A stretch of 54,671 nucleotides of DNA. Origin: an archaeon. GTDB taxonomy: Archaea; Methanobacteriota_B; Thermococci; Methanofastidiosales; NM3. The position numbers and the translations under genes were made by a program. Below the pieces are notes generated by a model. The model saw nothing but the letters and a program-made list of their open reading frames with translations, ran no database searches and had not been told where the DNA came from. Numbering within the stretch: position 1 is the stretch's first letter; every line of letters starts with the position of its first letter. The stretch lies in the NCBI GenBank assembly GCA_004212155.1, contig RXIG01000013.1, positions 1-54,671 on the forward strand, written 5' to 3'. Below are positions 18,128 through 27,520 of the stretch, piece by piece.

Positions 18128-18826
18128 ATGGCTAGAGAAGATAAGTCCAAAAAGGAACAAACGCGCGTTGATGATTCATGGGTCCCCAAAACGGAATTGG
18201 GAAAGGCCGTCAAATCAGGCAAAATCAAGGACATTAGCGAGATATTCGAACGCAATCTCCCCATGTTGGAAACTGAGATCATCGATTATCTCCTCCCAGA
18301 ACTCTCGGAGCGAGAGTTCCAGGAGGTTCTTTCCGTCAACATGGTGCAGCGCATGACCGACTCGGGCAGGAGGGTCAAGTTCTCCTGTATCGTCGTCATC
18401 GGCAACAAGGACGGATATGTCGGCCTCGGACAGGGCAAGGCGCAGGAAGTGGGGCCTGCCATCCGAAAGGCAATCACCGACGCAAAGCTCAATTTGATTC
18501 AGATCAAGCGCGGATGCGGGTCGTGGGAATGTGGCTGCGGAAAGCCGCATACCATCCCCTTCCAGGTTCGCGGTCGTTCATCAAGCGTCTCCGTGACGCT
18601 CCTTCCAGGCCCGCGCGGCCTTGGCATCACCATGGGCGACGTCGGCAAGAAGATACTGGGGCTCGCTGGCATCAAAGACGTCTGGTCACGTTCATACGGC
18701 CAGACCCAGACGACGCTCAACATGGCACTTGCCATCTTCGACGCGCTCAAGCAGACGAACAACATCAGTGTGCAGCAGCGTCATGTCGAACGGATAGGCA
18801 TCATGCCAGGCAAGTCTAGGGAGTAG
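18128..18826 (+). CDS. rps5: 30S ribosomal protein S5 (uS5)
   Basis: 232 residues. It helps hold the decoding centre and mRNA entry. The double-stranded RNA-binding part contains [20 protein letters not shown] and [19 protein letters not shown]; the C-terminal domain has [20 protein letters not shown]. The N-terminal 50 residues are the archaeal extension. Confidence 0.97.
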   Translation: MAREDKSKKEQTRVDDSWVPKTELGKAVKSGKIKDISEIFERNLPMLETEIIDYLLPELSEREFQEVLSVNMVQRMTDSGRRVKFSCIVVIGNKDGYVGLGQGKAQEVGPAIRKAITDAKLNLIQIKRGCGSWECGCGKPHTIPFQVRGRSSSVSVTLLPGPRGLGITMGDVGKKILGLAGIKDVWSRSYGQTQTTLNMALAIFDALKQTNNISVQQRHVERIGIMPGKSRE

Positions 18827-18834
18827 TGAGGACA

Positions 18835-19296
18835 ATGAAACGAATGGTCGCTATAAGAATACGGGGCACGGTCGGCGTCAGGAAGACGATCAAGGATACA
18901 CTTGACCTATTGAAGCTTCCCCGCGTGTCCAGCTGTGTGGTCATTGACGACAGGGAGTCATATCTCGGCATGCTGCAAAAGGCAAAGGATTACACAACCT
19001 ACGGCGAGATTTCCCATGACGCCCTCAAGCAACTCGTCCTCAAATGGGGAAGACTCCCTGGTGACGAACGCATCGACGAGTCGTTCATCAAGGAGAAGAC
19101 GGGCCTTTCGGCCGACGAGTTCATCACGGGCGTGCTCAACTTCGAGCATGACCTCTCAGAGTTAGGCATTAAGGATACGTTTCGACTTCATCCGCCCCGT
19201 GGCGGATATAAGGACACAAAGCGCGGATACTCCCAGGGCGGATCCCTCGGAGCGCGTGGTGATACAATAAATCACCTTTTGGAACGCATGATGTAG
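18835..19296 (+). CDS. rpl30: 50S ribosomal protein L30 (uL30)
   Basis: 153 residues, the long archaeal form. VAIRIRGTVGVRKTIKDTLD is the family start and RLHPPRGGYKDTKRGYSQGG the C-terminal archaeal part. The ATG at 18835 has GTGAGG close upstream; a GTG at 18826 sits on the S5 stop and is less likely. Confidence 0.95.
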   Translation: MKRMVAIRIRGTVGVRKTIKDTLDLLKLPRVSSCVVIDDRESYLGMLQKAKDYTTYGEISHDALKQLVLKWGRLPGDERIDESFIKEKTGLSADEFITGVLNFEHDLSELGIKDTFRLHPPRGGYKDTKRGYSQGGSLGARGDTINHLLERMM

Positions 19297-19305
19297 GTGA
19301 TGTGG

Positions 19306-19752
19306 ATGATACGCAAGACGAGAAAGATCACGAAAATGAGGGGGTCACGGACCTGTGGCGGAGGATGCTCAAAGAAGCGGCGCGGTGCTGGACACCGCGG
19401 TGGCCGCGGAAATGCTGGCTCCGGAAAGGAGAAGAAGCAGAAGAGCACCTGGTTCCAGATACACAAGCCGGGACACATCGGCCGCTATGGATTCCAGAGG
19501 GGCGAGTTCCTTCGCTCTGACCAGTCGGGCATCAATGTCTCCGCTATTGAACAACACCTCGCGGCACTCACCGAAGAGGGATGCGTCGAGTACGACGGCA
19601 CGACGCCGGTCATCGACGTGTCACAGGTCGGCATCCGAAAGGTGCTTGGTAGCGGACGATTGTCAAAACCCATGGTCATCAAGGCCCCCATGTTCAGCAA
19701 GAATGCAAAGGCGAAGATCGAGGAAGCTGGCGGCGAGGCCATTACCCTATAG
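19306..19752 (+). CDS. rpl15: 50S ribosomal protein L15 (uL15)
   Basis: 148 residues. A late-assembly large-subunit protein. The N-terminus KTRKITKMRGSRTCGGGCSK and the glycine/arginine-rich RRGAGHRGGRGNAGSG are characteristic. The ATG at 19306 lies four bases after GGTGAT; earlier in-frame GTG and ATG codons fall inside that site. SecY follows after ten bases. Confidence 0.95.
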   Translation: MIRKTRKITKMRGSRTCGGGCSKKRRGAGHRGGRGNAGSGKEKKQKSTWFQIHKPGHIGRYGFQRGEFLRSDQSGINVSAIEQHLAALTEEGCVEYDGTTPVIDVSQVGIRKVLGSGRLSKPMVIKAPMFSKNAKAKIEEAGGEAITL

Positions 19753-19762
19753 GTGTTAGCTC

Positions 19763-21124
19763 ATGTCGTTTATCGAAGCACTAGCCCCAATCGTTCGCTT
19801 CCTTCCGGAGGTCACAAGCCCCAAACGACACATATCGTTCAAGGAGCGCATCACGTGGAGTGCGATCATACTCGTTGTCTACTTTGTGCTCTCAGAGATA
19901 CCGCTCTATGGGCTTCCAGCCTCCATAGAGGACATGTTTGCGGGATTCAGGACGGTGCTTGCGGGTAACAGCGGCTCGTTGCTTCATCTCGGTATCGGTC
20001 CGATAGTCACGGCCGGTATCGTCATGCAGCTTCTGGCCGGGTCCGACATCATCAACTTCGATCTGTCGACCCATCGCGGTAAGGCCCTTTTCCAGGGTAC
20101 CCAGAAGCTGCTTGCCGTTTTCCTGTGCTTCTTCGAGGCCATACTGTTCGCGTTCGCGTGGCGCTATCAGGTCTCAGGCTCGATGCTGGCATTTCTCATC
20201 ATACAGATGGGTATCGGAGCAATGTTCCTCCTCATGATGGACGAGGTCGTCACGAAGTGGGGGTTTGGGAGCGGAGTGTCGCTTTTCATCGCGGCGCGCG
20301 TGTCCGGCCAGGTCTTCTGGCAGGCATTCAGCCCGTTGCGCGATGAATCAGGACAGTTCCTCGGTGCGATACCGGACTTCATATCGAAGATCATAGGGGG
20401 TGAGACGGCAGGGATCTTCACCCGACCTGCCCCCTATCCCGATGTCACGTCGTTCATGTTCACGATAGTGGTGTTCCTTATTGTCGTCTACTTCGAGGCG
20501 ATGCGTATCGAGATTCCCCTTGCATACGGAAAGTACAAGGGCATACGTGGTCGATACCCCATAAAATTCATCTATGCATCAAACATCCCAATGATACTTA
20601 CCGTTGCGCTGTTCGCAAACGTTCGCGTCCTGGCGCAAGTGACGGGGTTCAACATACTTGGCACGTTCGGGCAGGGTGATTCCATTACTGGCGGTCTGCT
20701 CTACTATCTGACGCCACCGAGGTCCATCTCGGCAGTGGCGGCAGAGCCGTTACGGGGACTCGTATATCTCGTGGTCGTCGTGCTGTTCTGTGTCATGTTC
20801 GCCAAGCTGTGGATCGAGCTCACCAATATGGGTCCGAAGGCCGTTGCAAAACGGTTGCAGAGCTCTGGCATGCAGATACCGGGATTCAGAAAGGATATAC
20901 GCATCCTCGAGAAGATACTCTCGCGCTACATCCCGCATGTCACCGTCATGGGTGGTGCGTTCGTGGGATTCATAGCGGTATTTGCTGATTTCACGGGCGC
21001 GCTTGGTACCGGTACCGGGATCCTGCTTACCGTAGGTATAATATATAGGATGTATGAACAACTGGCCAAAGAACAGGCCTCTGAGCTGTTCCCAGCACTC
21101 AGGCAGTTCTTGGGCAAAGAGTAG
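19763..21124 (+). CDS. secY: Preprotein translocase subunit SecY (Sec61 alpha)
   Basis: 453 residues with about ten hydrophobic helices: the channel for protein export and membrane insertion. The N-terminal amphipathic part FLPEVTSPKRHISFKERITW is the archaeal signature, YGLPASIEDMFAGFRTVLA gives the plug region, and RIEIPLAYGKYKGIRGRYPI a cytosolic loop that binds ribosomes or SecA-less partners. In many euryarchaea adk follows secY; here the next gene, 13 bases on, is the EMC3-like insertase. Confidence 0.97.
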   Translation: MSFIEALAPIVRFLPEVTSPKRHISFKERITWSAIILVVYFVLSEIPLYGLPASIEDMFAGFRTVLAGNSGSLLHLGIGPIVTAGIVMQLLAGSDIINFDLSTHRGKALFQGTQKLLAVFLCFFEAILFAFAWRYQVSGSMLAFLIIQMGIGAMFLLMMDEVVTKWGFGSGVSLFIAARVSGQVFWQAFSPLRDESGQFLGAIPDFISKIIGGETAGIFTRPAPYPDVTSFMFTIVVFLIVVYFEAMRIEIPLAYGKYKGIRGRYPIKFIYASNIPMILTVALFANVRVLAQVTGFNILGTFGQGDSITGGLLYYLTPPRSISAVAAEPLRGLVYLVVVVLFCVMFAKLWIELTNMGPKAVAKRLQSSGMQIPGFRKDIRILEKILSRYIPHVTVMGGAFVGFIAVFADFTGALGTGTGILLTVGIIYRMYEQLAKEQASELFPALRQFLGKE

Positions 21125-21137
21125 GAGGTTATGACTC

Positions 21138-21683
21138 ATGGGCATTATGGATAGTGTATATGGAGTGCTTGACAAGGTCTTCGGATTCCTTCCGATCGAA
21201 GATCCGAGTCAGATGTACCTTGTCGTCATCGTCCTGGCCATCATCGTCGGTACGTTCATGACGTTGATCCAGCATTTCATGGTCGATCAGCAAGAGTTGA
21301 AGAAGATACGAAAGGAAGTGTCGTCGTTCCAGGGCAAGATGCTCAAGGCACAGCGTGCCAACGACAAGAAGGCGATGCGCAAGCTTCAGCTCCAGAAGCC
21401 GCAGATCGACCAGCTCAATCAGCAGATGATGAAGCAGAACTTCAAGCCGCTCTATGTCACCATGGTCCCCGCGATAATCTTTTATTCGTGGTTGCGTCAT
21501 ACCTACTCGCCCATGGCCGCGGAGGCGGTGGTACACCTTCCGTTCTCCCTCTTCGACCTCCCTGTGCTCTCCTATCTTCACGATGGGACGATCGCAGCGA
21601 ACGAGCTGGGAGCTATCGGATGGTATATCGTATTCGTGTCATTCGTGAGCAACAGCATACGCAAGATGCTCAACATGGCGTGA
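21138..21683 (+). CDS. EMC3/TMCO1-like (DUF106) membrane protein insertase
   Basis: 181 residues. The archaeal DUF106 family belongs to the YidC/Oxa1/EMC3 superfamily that helps insert membrane proteins beside SecY. Three membrane helices are visible: MYLVVIVLAIIVGTFMTLIQ near the start, a central one (LYVTMVPAIIFYSWLR) and a C-terminal one (GWYIVFVSFVSNSIRKML); a long charged coiled coil (about residues 52-100, LKKIRKEVSSFQGKMLKAQR) lies between the first two. Placement directly after secY fits the role. Confidence 0.9.
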   Translation: MGIMDSVYGVLDKVFGFLPIEDPSQMYLVVIVLAIIVGTFMTLIQHFMVDQQELKKIRKEVSSFQGKMLKAQRANDKKAMRKLQLQKPQIDQLNQQMMKQNFKPLYVTMVPAIIFYSWLRHTYSPMAAEAVVHLPFSLFDLPVLSYLHDGTIAANELGAIGWYIVFVSFVSNSIRKMLNMA

Positions 21684-21708
21684 GAACAATAAGGAGAGTG
21701 TGAGAAAC

Positions 21709-21990
21709 ATGGTACGTGGAATGTATAGATCAAGGTCACTAAAGAGGAAGTTTACCCGTGTCCCCGGTGGAGGCAACGCGCTCCACTACAAGAGGAAGAA
21801 GACATCGCCCCACGTCTGCGCCGAATGCGGTGCGAGGTTGGGCGGCATTCCGAGGGGGACGCCGCATGAGATGAAGAAGTGCACACGCTCCGAGCGCACC
21901 GTCTCCCGTGCATACGGGGGGCAGCTCTGTCCTTCCTGTCTCAAGCGCAAGCTAATACGGGAAACTCGAGAAAAGATGGGTCAGCAATGA
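21709..21990 (+). CDS. rpl34e: 50S ribosomal protein L34e (eL34)
   Basis: 93 residues. Archaeal/eukaryotic large-subunit protein with a zinc finger: CAECGARLGGIPRG and LCPSCLKRK. RGMYRSRSLKRKFTRVPGG is the family start. The ATG at 21709 is chosen; a GTG at 21700 is possible. The stop overlaps the cmk start (ATGA). Confidence 0.93.
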   Translation: MVRGMYRSRSLKRKFTRVPGGGNALHYKRKKTSPHVCAECGARLGGIPRGTPHEMKKCTRSERTVSRAYGGQLCPSCLKRKLIRETREKMGQQ

Positions 21991-22520
21991 GGATCACAAT
22001 CGGGGGACCTCCCGGCAGCGGGACCACGACGGTGGCACAGAAGGTCGCTGCCGAGTTTGGTCTCACGCACATATATGCCGGAAAGATCTTTCGGGACATG
22101 GCCGCCGAACGGGGCATAAGCCTCGGTGATTTCGGTTTGCTGGCCGAACGTGACGACAAGTTCGACCGTGAGGTCGATAAACGGCTTCATGACATGGCTG
22201 TGGAGGACACGATCACGGAAGGGCGCATGGCAGCATTCGTGGTGAGCTCACCGGATCTTACCATCTGGATCGATGCACCCCTTGACGTGCGTGTCTCACG
22301 CATCGCTAGACGGGAGCCGTATACTGAACAACAGATTCGCGAGATGACGCTCGAACGAGAGGAGAGCGAGAAGCAGCGCTATAGCGCCTACTATGGCGTC
22401 AACATATATGCGCTCTCCCACTACGATATTGTCATCAACAGCGAAAAATGGGACTCAGATGGGGTCTTTGCAATAGTGAAGTCTGCCATCACCTCTCTTG
22501 CGAGGGCGACCCAAGAATAA
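21987..22520 (+). CDS. cmk: Cytidylate kinase, archaeal type
   Basis: 177 residues. It phosphorylates CMP and dCMP with ATP. The N-terminus MRITIGGPPGSGTTTVAQKV holds the P-loop, FRDMAAERGISLGDF the nucleotide-binding region, and RIARREP the lid arginines. Archaeal cmk genes usually lie between L34e and L14e, as here. The ATG overlaps the L34e stop. Confidence 0.95.
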   Translation: MRITIGGPPGSGTTTVAQKVAAEFGLTHIYAGKIFRDMAAERGISLGDFGLLAERDDKFDREVDKRLHDMAVEDTITEGRMAAFVVSSPDLTIWIDAPLDVRVSRIARREPYTEQQIREMTLEREESEKQRYSAYYGVNIYALSHYDIVINSEKWDSDGVFAIVKSAITSLARATQE

Positions 22521-22538
22521 GAAAAAAGGTGATGTAAA

Positions 22539-22769
22539 ATGGTAGTAGAACGCGGAAGAGTTTGTACAAAGCTTTTGGGAAGAGAAGCTGGCAACATCTG
22601 TGCTATAACGGAACGTGTGGACAAGAACTTCGCAATGGTCGTTGGTCCAAACGTACGCAAGCGCAGATGCAACATCACGCACCTCGAGCTGCACGACACA
22701 AAGCTCGAACTGCCTGATGAGGCTAGTGACGACGACTTCATCAACGAACTGACCAAGATGATCCAGTGA
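22539..22769 (+). CDS. rpl14e: 50S ribosomal protein L14e (eL14)
   Basis: 76 residues, the short archaeal form, with a KOW-like start VERGRVCTKLLGREAGNICA and then VGPNVRKRRCNITHLELHD. GGTGAT stands before the ATG. Its stop overlaps the Cbf5 start. Confidence 0.93.
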   Translation: MVVERGRVCTKLLGREAGNICAITERVDKNFAMVVGPNVRKRRCNITHLELHDTKLELPDEASDDDFINELTKMIQ

Positions 22770-23770
22770 TGCACGCCGAGACAGATCCAGCGGGCACGAC
22801 TGCGCCACGCATCATAGAACGCATCGTCTCGACGACGAATCCGCGATACGGGTGCGCCCCTGAGCACAGGTCAATCGAAGATATGTTCAGGCGCAGCATC
22901 ATCATCGTGGACAAGACGCGCGGCCCCACTTCGCATGAGGTGGTGGCATGGGTAAAGGACATCCTTTCTGTCGGGCGGGCGGGCCACAGCGGTACGCTCG
23001 ACCCCAAAGTGACAGGTGTCCTTCCCGTAGCACTGGAAGATGCCACGAAGATCGTCAAACAGCTCCTTGACATCGGCAAGGAATATGTCTGTCTGATGCG
23101 CCTCCATGGCGACGTCGATGACGAGGCCCTCTCGCGCGTGTTCAAGGAGTTCACGGGCGTCATACTTCAGCGACCGCCGGTCAAGTCTGCCGTGAAGCGC
23201 CAGGTGCGCCCGCGGGAGATCTACGAGCTGGAGATGCTCGAGCGTGAGGGAAGCTACGTCCTCGTGCGCGTGAGCTGCCAGGCGGGAACGTATGTGCGAA
23301 AGCTCGTATACGACATCGGTCTCGCGCTTGGGTGCGGGGCCAACATGGCAGAGCTTCGACGCACCCGTGTTGGCGAGTTCACCGAGGACCACCTCGTCAC
23401 GCTCCAAGACATTGCCGACGCGCGGCATGCGTACCTCGCTTCCGAAGACGAGGCGCCGCTTCGCCGCATGCTCATACCCATGGAGCGGGCAGTCGACCAC
23501 CTTTCCACCATATGGATAAAGGACTCGGCGGTCGATGCCATATGCCATGGTGCTGATGTGGCGATACCGGGCATCGTGCGTCTTGAGGACAGCGTAAGGA
23601 AAGGCCAGCGTGTCGCGGTGATGTCTCTCAAGGGAGAGCTCGTTGCCCTCGGAACGGCTCGGATGTCCGCCCATGCCATAGGCGGCGGGACGGAAGGAAT
23701 CGCCGTTACGACGACGCGCGTGCTCATGGATCCTGGGACGTATCCCTCACACTGGAAGGGGTCAGTATAG
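22769..23770 (+). CDS. cbf5: tRNA/rRNA pseudouridine synthase Cbf5 (TruB family)
   Basis: About 333 residues. The catalytic subunit of archaeal H/ACA ribonucleoproteins; alone it can also make pseudouridine 55 in tRNA. KTRGPTSHEVVAWVKDIL and GHSGTLDPKVTGVLPVAL carry the TruB motif with the catalytic Asp, and SCQAGTYVRKLVYDIGLALG follows. The C-terminal PUA domain (about 245-325) includes GADVAIPGIVRL. The ATG at 22769 shares bases with the L14e stop; GTG 22766 is the alternative. Confidence 0.95.
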   Translation: MHAETDPAGTTAPRIIERIVSTTNPRYGCAPEHRSIEDMFRRSIIIVDKTRGPTSHEVVAWVKDILSVGRAGHSGTLDPKVTGVLPVALEDATKIVKQLLDIGKEYVCLMRLHGDVDDEALSRVFKEFTGVILQRPPVKSAVKRQVRPREIYELEMLEREGSYVLVRVSCQAGTYVRKLVYDIGLALGCGANMAELRRTRVGEFTEDHLVTLQDIADARHAYLASEDEAPLRRMLIPMERAVDHLSTIWIKDSAVDAICHGADVAIPGIVRLEDSVRKGQRVAVMSLKGELVALGTARMSAHAIGGGTEGIAVTTTRVLMDPGTYPSHWKGSV

Positions 23771-23831
23771 GCATGAAAATGAAGATAGAAAGAATTAAAA
23801 AGGTAAATGAATCGAGAAAGATAAGTTCATG

Positions 23832-23917
23832 GCCGGGGTTGCCGAGCCTGGTAAGGCGCAAGCCTGGAGAGCTTGTTCTGTATTCACAGAACCAGGGTTC
23901 AAATCCCTGCCCCGGCG
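23832..23917 (+). tRNA. tRNA-Ser (GGA)
   Basis: 86 bases. The acceptor GCCGGGG pairs with CCCCGGC; the anticodon arm CAAGC-CTGGAGA-GCTTG has anticodon GGA; a long variable arm (TTCTGTATTCACAGAA) marks the class II tRNA; AGGGTTCAAATCCCT forms the T arm. Discriminator G, CCA not encoded. It stands between cbf5 and S13, a place where haloarchaea also have tRNA-Ser. Confidence 0.95.
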
Positions 23918-23973
23918 CTCACTGTCATATGACACAATTCATTACATGAACATCAAGCATGGGGTGAAGATAC

Positions 23974-24432
23974 ATGGCTGAATTTAGGCACATCGTTCGT
24001 GTCGCTGGTACAGACCTTCAGGGTGACAGGCAATTGATGCTTGCCCTGACCGGTCTTAAGGGAGTTGGGCAGATGTTTGCCCGTTCGATAGCCTTGGCTA
24101 TCGACCTCGATCCGAGCGATAAGATGGGCGAGATCTCAGATGAAGATGTTGGAAAGATAGAGGCTATCCTTGAAGATCCCATTGCGCACGGCATCCCTGC
24201 ATGGATGCTCAACAGGCGCAAGGACATGGATACCGGAAAGGACGTTCACGTGGTCGGTTCAAAACTGGCCATATCACTGCGAGAAGATGTTAACAGATTG
24301 AGAAAGATACGGGCGTACCGTGGCATCCGCCACGAATCGGGATTGCCCGTACGCGGCCAGAGGACAAAGTCCTCGTTCCGCACCGGCGGCACGCTTGGCG
24401 TGAGAAGGAAGCGCAAGGCAGAGCAGAAGTAA
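23974..24432 (+). CDS. rps13: 30S ribosomal protein S13 (uS13)
   Basis: 152 residues. It bridges the subunit heads and contacts P-site t[23 protein letters not shown] and the helix-two-turn-helix [20 protein letters not shown] open it, and [20 protein letters not shown] near the end is the signature. GGTGAAG precedes the ATG. Confidence 0.96.
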   Translation: MAEFRHIVRVAGTDLQGDRQLMLALTGLKGVGQMFARSIALAIDLDPSDKMGEISDEDVGKIEAILEDPIAHGIPAWMLNRRKDMDTGKDVHVVGSKLAISLREDVNRLRKIRAYRGIRHESGLPVRGQRTKSSFRTGGTLGVRRKRKAEQK

Positions 24433-24442
24433 GGTGATTGAC

Positions 24443-25018
24443 ATGGGTGATCCAAAGAAAAAGAAGAAGCGTTACATGACTCCCACTCATCCGTGGCAGA
24501 AGGACCGCATCGATGACGAGAAGGAGCTCAAGCGCAAGTATGGATTGAAGAACAAAAAGGAGATCTGGAAGGCCCAGTCACTGCTCCGTAACATGCGGGG
24601 ACAGGCTCGAACGCTCCTTGGCACGCATACGCAACAGGCTGAAAAGGAGACAGAAGACCTCCTTGGCCGATTGAAGCGGCTGTCTATATTGAAGGAAGAG
24701 GCAGAGCTCGATGACGTGTTGGCCCTTACCATCCAGGACGTGCTCGACCGACGCCTCCAGTCCGTCGTCGTCAGGAAGGGACTTGCACTCAACATGCGCC
24801 AGGCCCGGCAGATGATATCGCATGGCCATGTCGTCGTCGATGGCCGCAGGGTCTCGATACCTAGCTACATGGTCAGCGCGCTGGAGGAGGAGACAGTAGC
24901 ATACTCGCCGTCATCGCCCTTCGTGGGCCGCGAACTGCGCCAGCAGCGCACCATGGAGGCGCCTGCGGCACCGGCCGAAGAGGCTCCAGTAAAGGAGGGA
25001 GAACAGCATGGCGAGTAA
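24443..25018 (+). CDS. rps4: 30S ribosomal protein S4 (uS4)
   Basis: 191 residues. A primary 16S rRNA binder. The S4 RNA-binding domain is [20 protein letters not shown] through [20 protein letters not shown]. The start at 24443 ([18 protein letters not shown]) lies four bases after GGTGATT, inside which an in-frame GTG falls. The C-terminal Ala/Pro/Glu tail overlaps S11 by 11 bases. Confidence 0.96.
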   Translation: MGDPKKKKKRYMTPTHPWQKDRIDDEKELKRKYGLKNKKEIWKAQSLLRNMRGQARTLLGTHTQQAEKETEDLLGRLKRLSILKEEAELDDVLALTIQDVLDRRLQSVVVRKGLALNMRQARQMISHGHVVVDGRRVSIPSYMVSALEEETVAYSPSSPFVGRELRQQRTMEAPAAPAEEAPVKEGEQHGE

Positions 25019-25403
25019 GGATCCCAAGTGGGGTGTCGCCCACATCTACGCATCGTTTAACGACACGATCATTCACATCACCGACCTATCGGGCGCTGAG
25101 ACGATCACGCGCTGGTCCGGCGGTATGATCGTCAAGGCTGACAGGGAGGAGTCATCCCCCTACGCTGCCATGAAGGCTGCCGCCAAGGCTGCCGAGGAGG
25201 CGCTTGAGCGCGGCATCGCCGGTGTGCACATCCTCGTTCGCGCCCCGGGCGGGAACAAGTCCAAGAATCCTGGCCCCGGTGCGCAGGCCGCCATCCGTTC
25301 GCTCTCGCGCGCCAAGCTCCGCATTGGCAGGATCGAGGACGTGACTCCCATTCCTCACGATGGTACCCGACCGAAGGGAGGAAGAAGGGGGAGAAGGGTA
25401 TAG
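25008..25403 (+). CDS. rps11: 30S ribosomal protein S11 (uS11)
   Basis: 131 residues. A platform protein near the mRNA exit. [20 protein letters not shown] is the N-terminal signature, [18 protein letters not shown] the helix, and [20 protein letters not shown] with [18 protein letters not shown] the end. It overlaps S4 by 11 bases. Confidence 0.97.
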   Translation: MASKDPKWGVAHIYASFNDTIIHITDLSGAETITRWSGGMIVKADREESSPYAAMKAAAKAAEEALERGIAGVHILVRAPGGNKSKNPGPGAQAAIRSLSRAKLRIGRIEDVTPIPHDGTRPKGGRRGRRV

Positions 25404-25405
25404 GC

Positions 25406-26170
25406 ATGAAGGTCGATTATCTTCCCTCCACGCACGACAACGTCCTCTCGATCGTCATCGAGGGCGTTACTGCGCCGTTCGTGAACGCATTGCGGCGCGC
25501 CATACTGTCAGAGCTGCCCGTCTACGCCTGCAACGAGGTCGTATTCTACGACAACTCGAGCCCGCTCTTTGACGAGACCATCTCCCACAGGGTCGGTCTC
25601 ATACCGCTCACGACACCGGTCGACTCCGACGAGGGCAGCCGCATGGTCACGCTCAGCATGGAAGCCGAGGGGCCACGCATGGTCTATTCAGCCGACCTCG
25701 TCTCGGACGACCCCGAGGTCATGCCGATCGATGATGGATTTCCCATCGTTAAGCTCGGTGAGCGCCAGCGCCTTGTCTTCAACGCCGAATGTACGGTGGG
25801 GTACGGACGCGACCACGTGCGATGGCAGGCAGGTCTAGCTTCCTACAAGAACTATCCGGTCATCACGATCGACACGGAGCAGTGCAACCGCTGTGAAAGC
25901 TGTGTCAAGGCATGCCCCGTTGATATCCTAGCCATCGAAGACGACGTGCTCGTCGTCACTGATGCAACGAAATGCACGTTTTGCCGTTCTTGCGAGGAGG
26001 CGTGCGCCAAATCGAACGAAGAAACGCTCATATCCGTTTCTTTGGACCGTAACAAGTTTATATTTACATTAGAGTCCTTTGGCAATATGTCTGCAAAAGA
26101 TTTATTAACAACTGCCTTAAAGGTGATGGAAAACAAGTCATCTGAACTTTCGAGTCAGTTGACCGGCTAA
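25406..26170 (+). CDS. rpoD: DNA-directed RNA polymerase subunit D with two [4Fe-4S] motifs
   Basis: 254 residues. The alpha/Rpb3 homologue, which dimerises with RpoL and nucleates polymerase assembly. The core starts VLSIVIEGVTAPFVNALRRA; domain 3 (about 160-205) is ferredoxin-like with two full cysteine sets, CNRCESCVKACP and CTFCRSCEEAC, so two cubane clusters are expected. Such Fe-S domains are known from many methanogens and are lost in oxygen-living relatives, so this supports an anaerobe. The dimerisation end FIFTLESFGNMSAKDLLTTA is intact. Confidence 0.96.
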   Translation: MKVDYLPSTHDNVLSIVIEGVTAPFVNALRRAILSELPVYACNEVVFYDNSSPLFDETISHRVGLIPLTTPVDSDEGSRMVTLSMEAEGPRMVYSADLVSDDPEVMPIDDGFPIVKLGERQRLVFNAECTVGYGRDHVRWQAGLASYKNYPVITIDTEQCNRCESCVKACPVDILAIEDDVLVVTDATKCTFCRSCEEACAKSNEETLISVSLDRNKFIFTLESFGNMSAKDLLTTALKVMENKSSELSSQLTG

Positions 26171-26172
26171 TT

Positions 26173-26257
26173 GCGGGGGTTGCCGAGATTGGTCAAAGGC
26201 GCAGGGCTTAGGACCCTGTCTTGTAGAAGTTCGTGGGTTCAAATCCCATCCCCCGCA
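26173..26257 (+). tRNA. tRNA-Leu (UAG)
   Basis: 85 bases. Acceptor GCGGGGG / CCCCCGC; anticodon arm CAGGG-CTTAGGA-CCCTG with anticodon TAG; variable arm TCTTGTAGAAGTTCG; T arm around GGTTCAAATCC. Discriminator A, no encoded CCA. It precedes L18e as in haloarchaea. Confidence 0.95.
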
Positions 26258-26319
26258 CTAAAACGTACGCACACTGGGCGAGCGGACGAGGTCCGCTACC
26301 GAGTTCGGGAGTGTTAGAG

Positions 26320-26682
26320 ATGAAAAAACTGAGAAAGACGAACGCAACATTGTTGCAGCTTATCGAGACCATGCGGTCAAAAGGATATTCGGAGGGCGTG
26401 CCGTTGTGGGTGGCCCTTTCGAAGAGGTTGTCAAAACCATCACGCCGCATGAGCGAAGTGAACATATCGACCCTTAACAGGTATGCGAGCGAGAACGAGA
26501 TCGCCGTCGTCCCTGGCAAGGTACTTGGCTCCGGAGAGCTTGACCACAAGGTCACGGTCGCCGCGTTCAAGTTCACCGAGTCGGCCCGACGCAAGATCGA
26601 AGAGAACGGAAAAGCGTTGACGTTAAACGAGCTCATGGAGCAGAATCCCACAGGGTCCAACGTGAGGATTATAGGGGGATGA
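26320..26682 (+). CDS. rpl18e: 50S ribosomal protein L18e (eL18)
   Basis: 120 residues, related in fold to L15. MKKLRKTNATLLQLIETMRS is the archaeal start and VVPGKVLGSGELDHKVTVAA the signature. The frame is open further upstream through the tRNA, so the ATG at 26320 with GGGAGTG before it is used. The stop overlaps L13. Confidence 0.94.
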   Translation: MKKLRKTNATLLQLIETMRSKGYSEGVPLWVALSKRLSKPSRRMSEVNISTLNRYASENEIAVVPGKVLGSGELDHKVTVAAFKFTESARRKIEENGKALTLNELMEQNPTGSNVRIIGG

Positions 26683-27110
26683 GTGGCATGAACATCGACG
26701 GAGACAACATGATACTTGGACGGATGGCCAACGAGGTCGCACAGTACCTGCTTGCAGGCCAAGACGTTACCATCGTGAACGCCGAGAAGGTCATCATCAC
26801 GGGAAACAAGGAGAACATCTTCAAGCGATTCAAGCACCGCACGGACCTCTCCGACAGGGCGAATCCGACCCACGGACCGTTCTTTCCCAAGACCCCCGCA
26901 CGCATCGTTCGCAGGACCATTCGCGGCATGCTCCCATGGAGGAAGCCTTCCGGGCGAGCCGCATACAGGCGATTGCGCGTCTTCGAGGGTGTCCCCGAGA
27001 CGTTTGAGGGGTCAGATTTCACGAAGATCGAGAATGCCGACGGTGCCAGGCTTGGCACACACAAGATCATGAGGGTAGACGAACTCTCCAGATATTTACG
27101 GGGTGAGTAG
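26679..27110 (+). CDS. rpl13: 50S ribosomal protein L13 (uL13)
   Basis: 143 residues. INIDGDNMILGRMANEVAQ-like start (MNIDGDNMILGRMANEVAQY), VTIVNAEKVIITGNKENIF and PARIVRRTIRGMLPW are conserved. The ATG at 26679 overlaps the L18e stop; the next ATG at 26688 is an equally likely start. Confidence 0.95.
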   Translation: MSGMNIDGDNMILGRMANEVAQYLLAGQDVTIVNAEKVIITGNKENIFKRFKHRTDLSDRANPTHGPFFPKTPARIVRRTIRGMLPWRKPSGRAAYRRLRVFEGVPETFEGSDFTKIENADGARLGTHKIMRVDELSRYLRGE

Positions 27111-27515
27111 ATGAAGATAGTGCAGTCAAGCGGAAAGAGGAAGAGGGCCGTTGCCCGCGCCGTCGTCACAGAAGGCAAGGGCCGTGTCCGCGTCAACAGA
27201 AAGCCCCTTGTACTCGTTGAACCAGAGATGGCAAAGCTCAAGATGATGGAACCCATCTACATCGCAGGCGACATCGCCTCCTCATACGACATCAACATCA
27301 AGGTCTATGGCGGTGGGATCATGGGCCAGGCCGATGCATGCAGGATGGCCATCGCGCAGGGCCTAGTCGAGATATCCGGCGACATGGAGCTCAAGGACCG
27401 GTACATGGAATATGACCGCTCCATGCTCAAGGGTGACACCCGACGGACCGAACAACACAAACCAAACAAGTCATCACAGGGTGCACGCGCCAAGCGACAG
27501 AAGTCATACAGGTAG
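27111..27515 (+). CDS. rps9: 30S ribosomal protein S9 (uS9)
   Basis: 134 residues. Its C-terminal tail touches P-site t[23 protein letters not shown] opens it; [20 protein letters not shown] is the core and the end [11 protein letters not shown] is the invariant basic tail. It abuts L13. Confidence 0.96.
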   Translation: MKIVQSSGKRKRAVARAVVTEGKGRVRVNRKPLVLVEPEMAKLKMMEPIYIAGDIASSYDINIKVYGGGIMGQADACRMAIAQGLVEISGDMELKDRYMEYDRSMLKGDTRRTEQHKPNKSSQGARAKRQKSYR

Positions 27516-27520
27516 ATGCA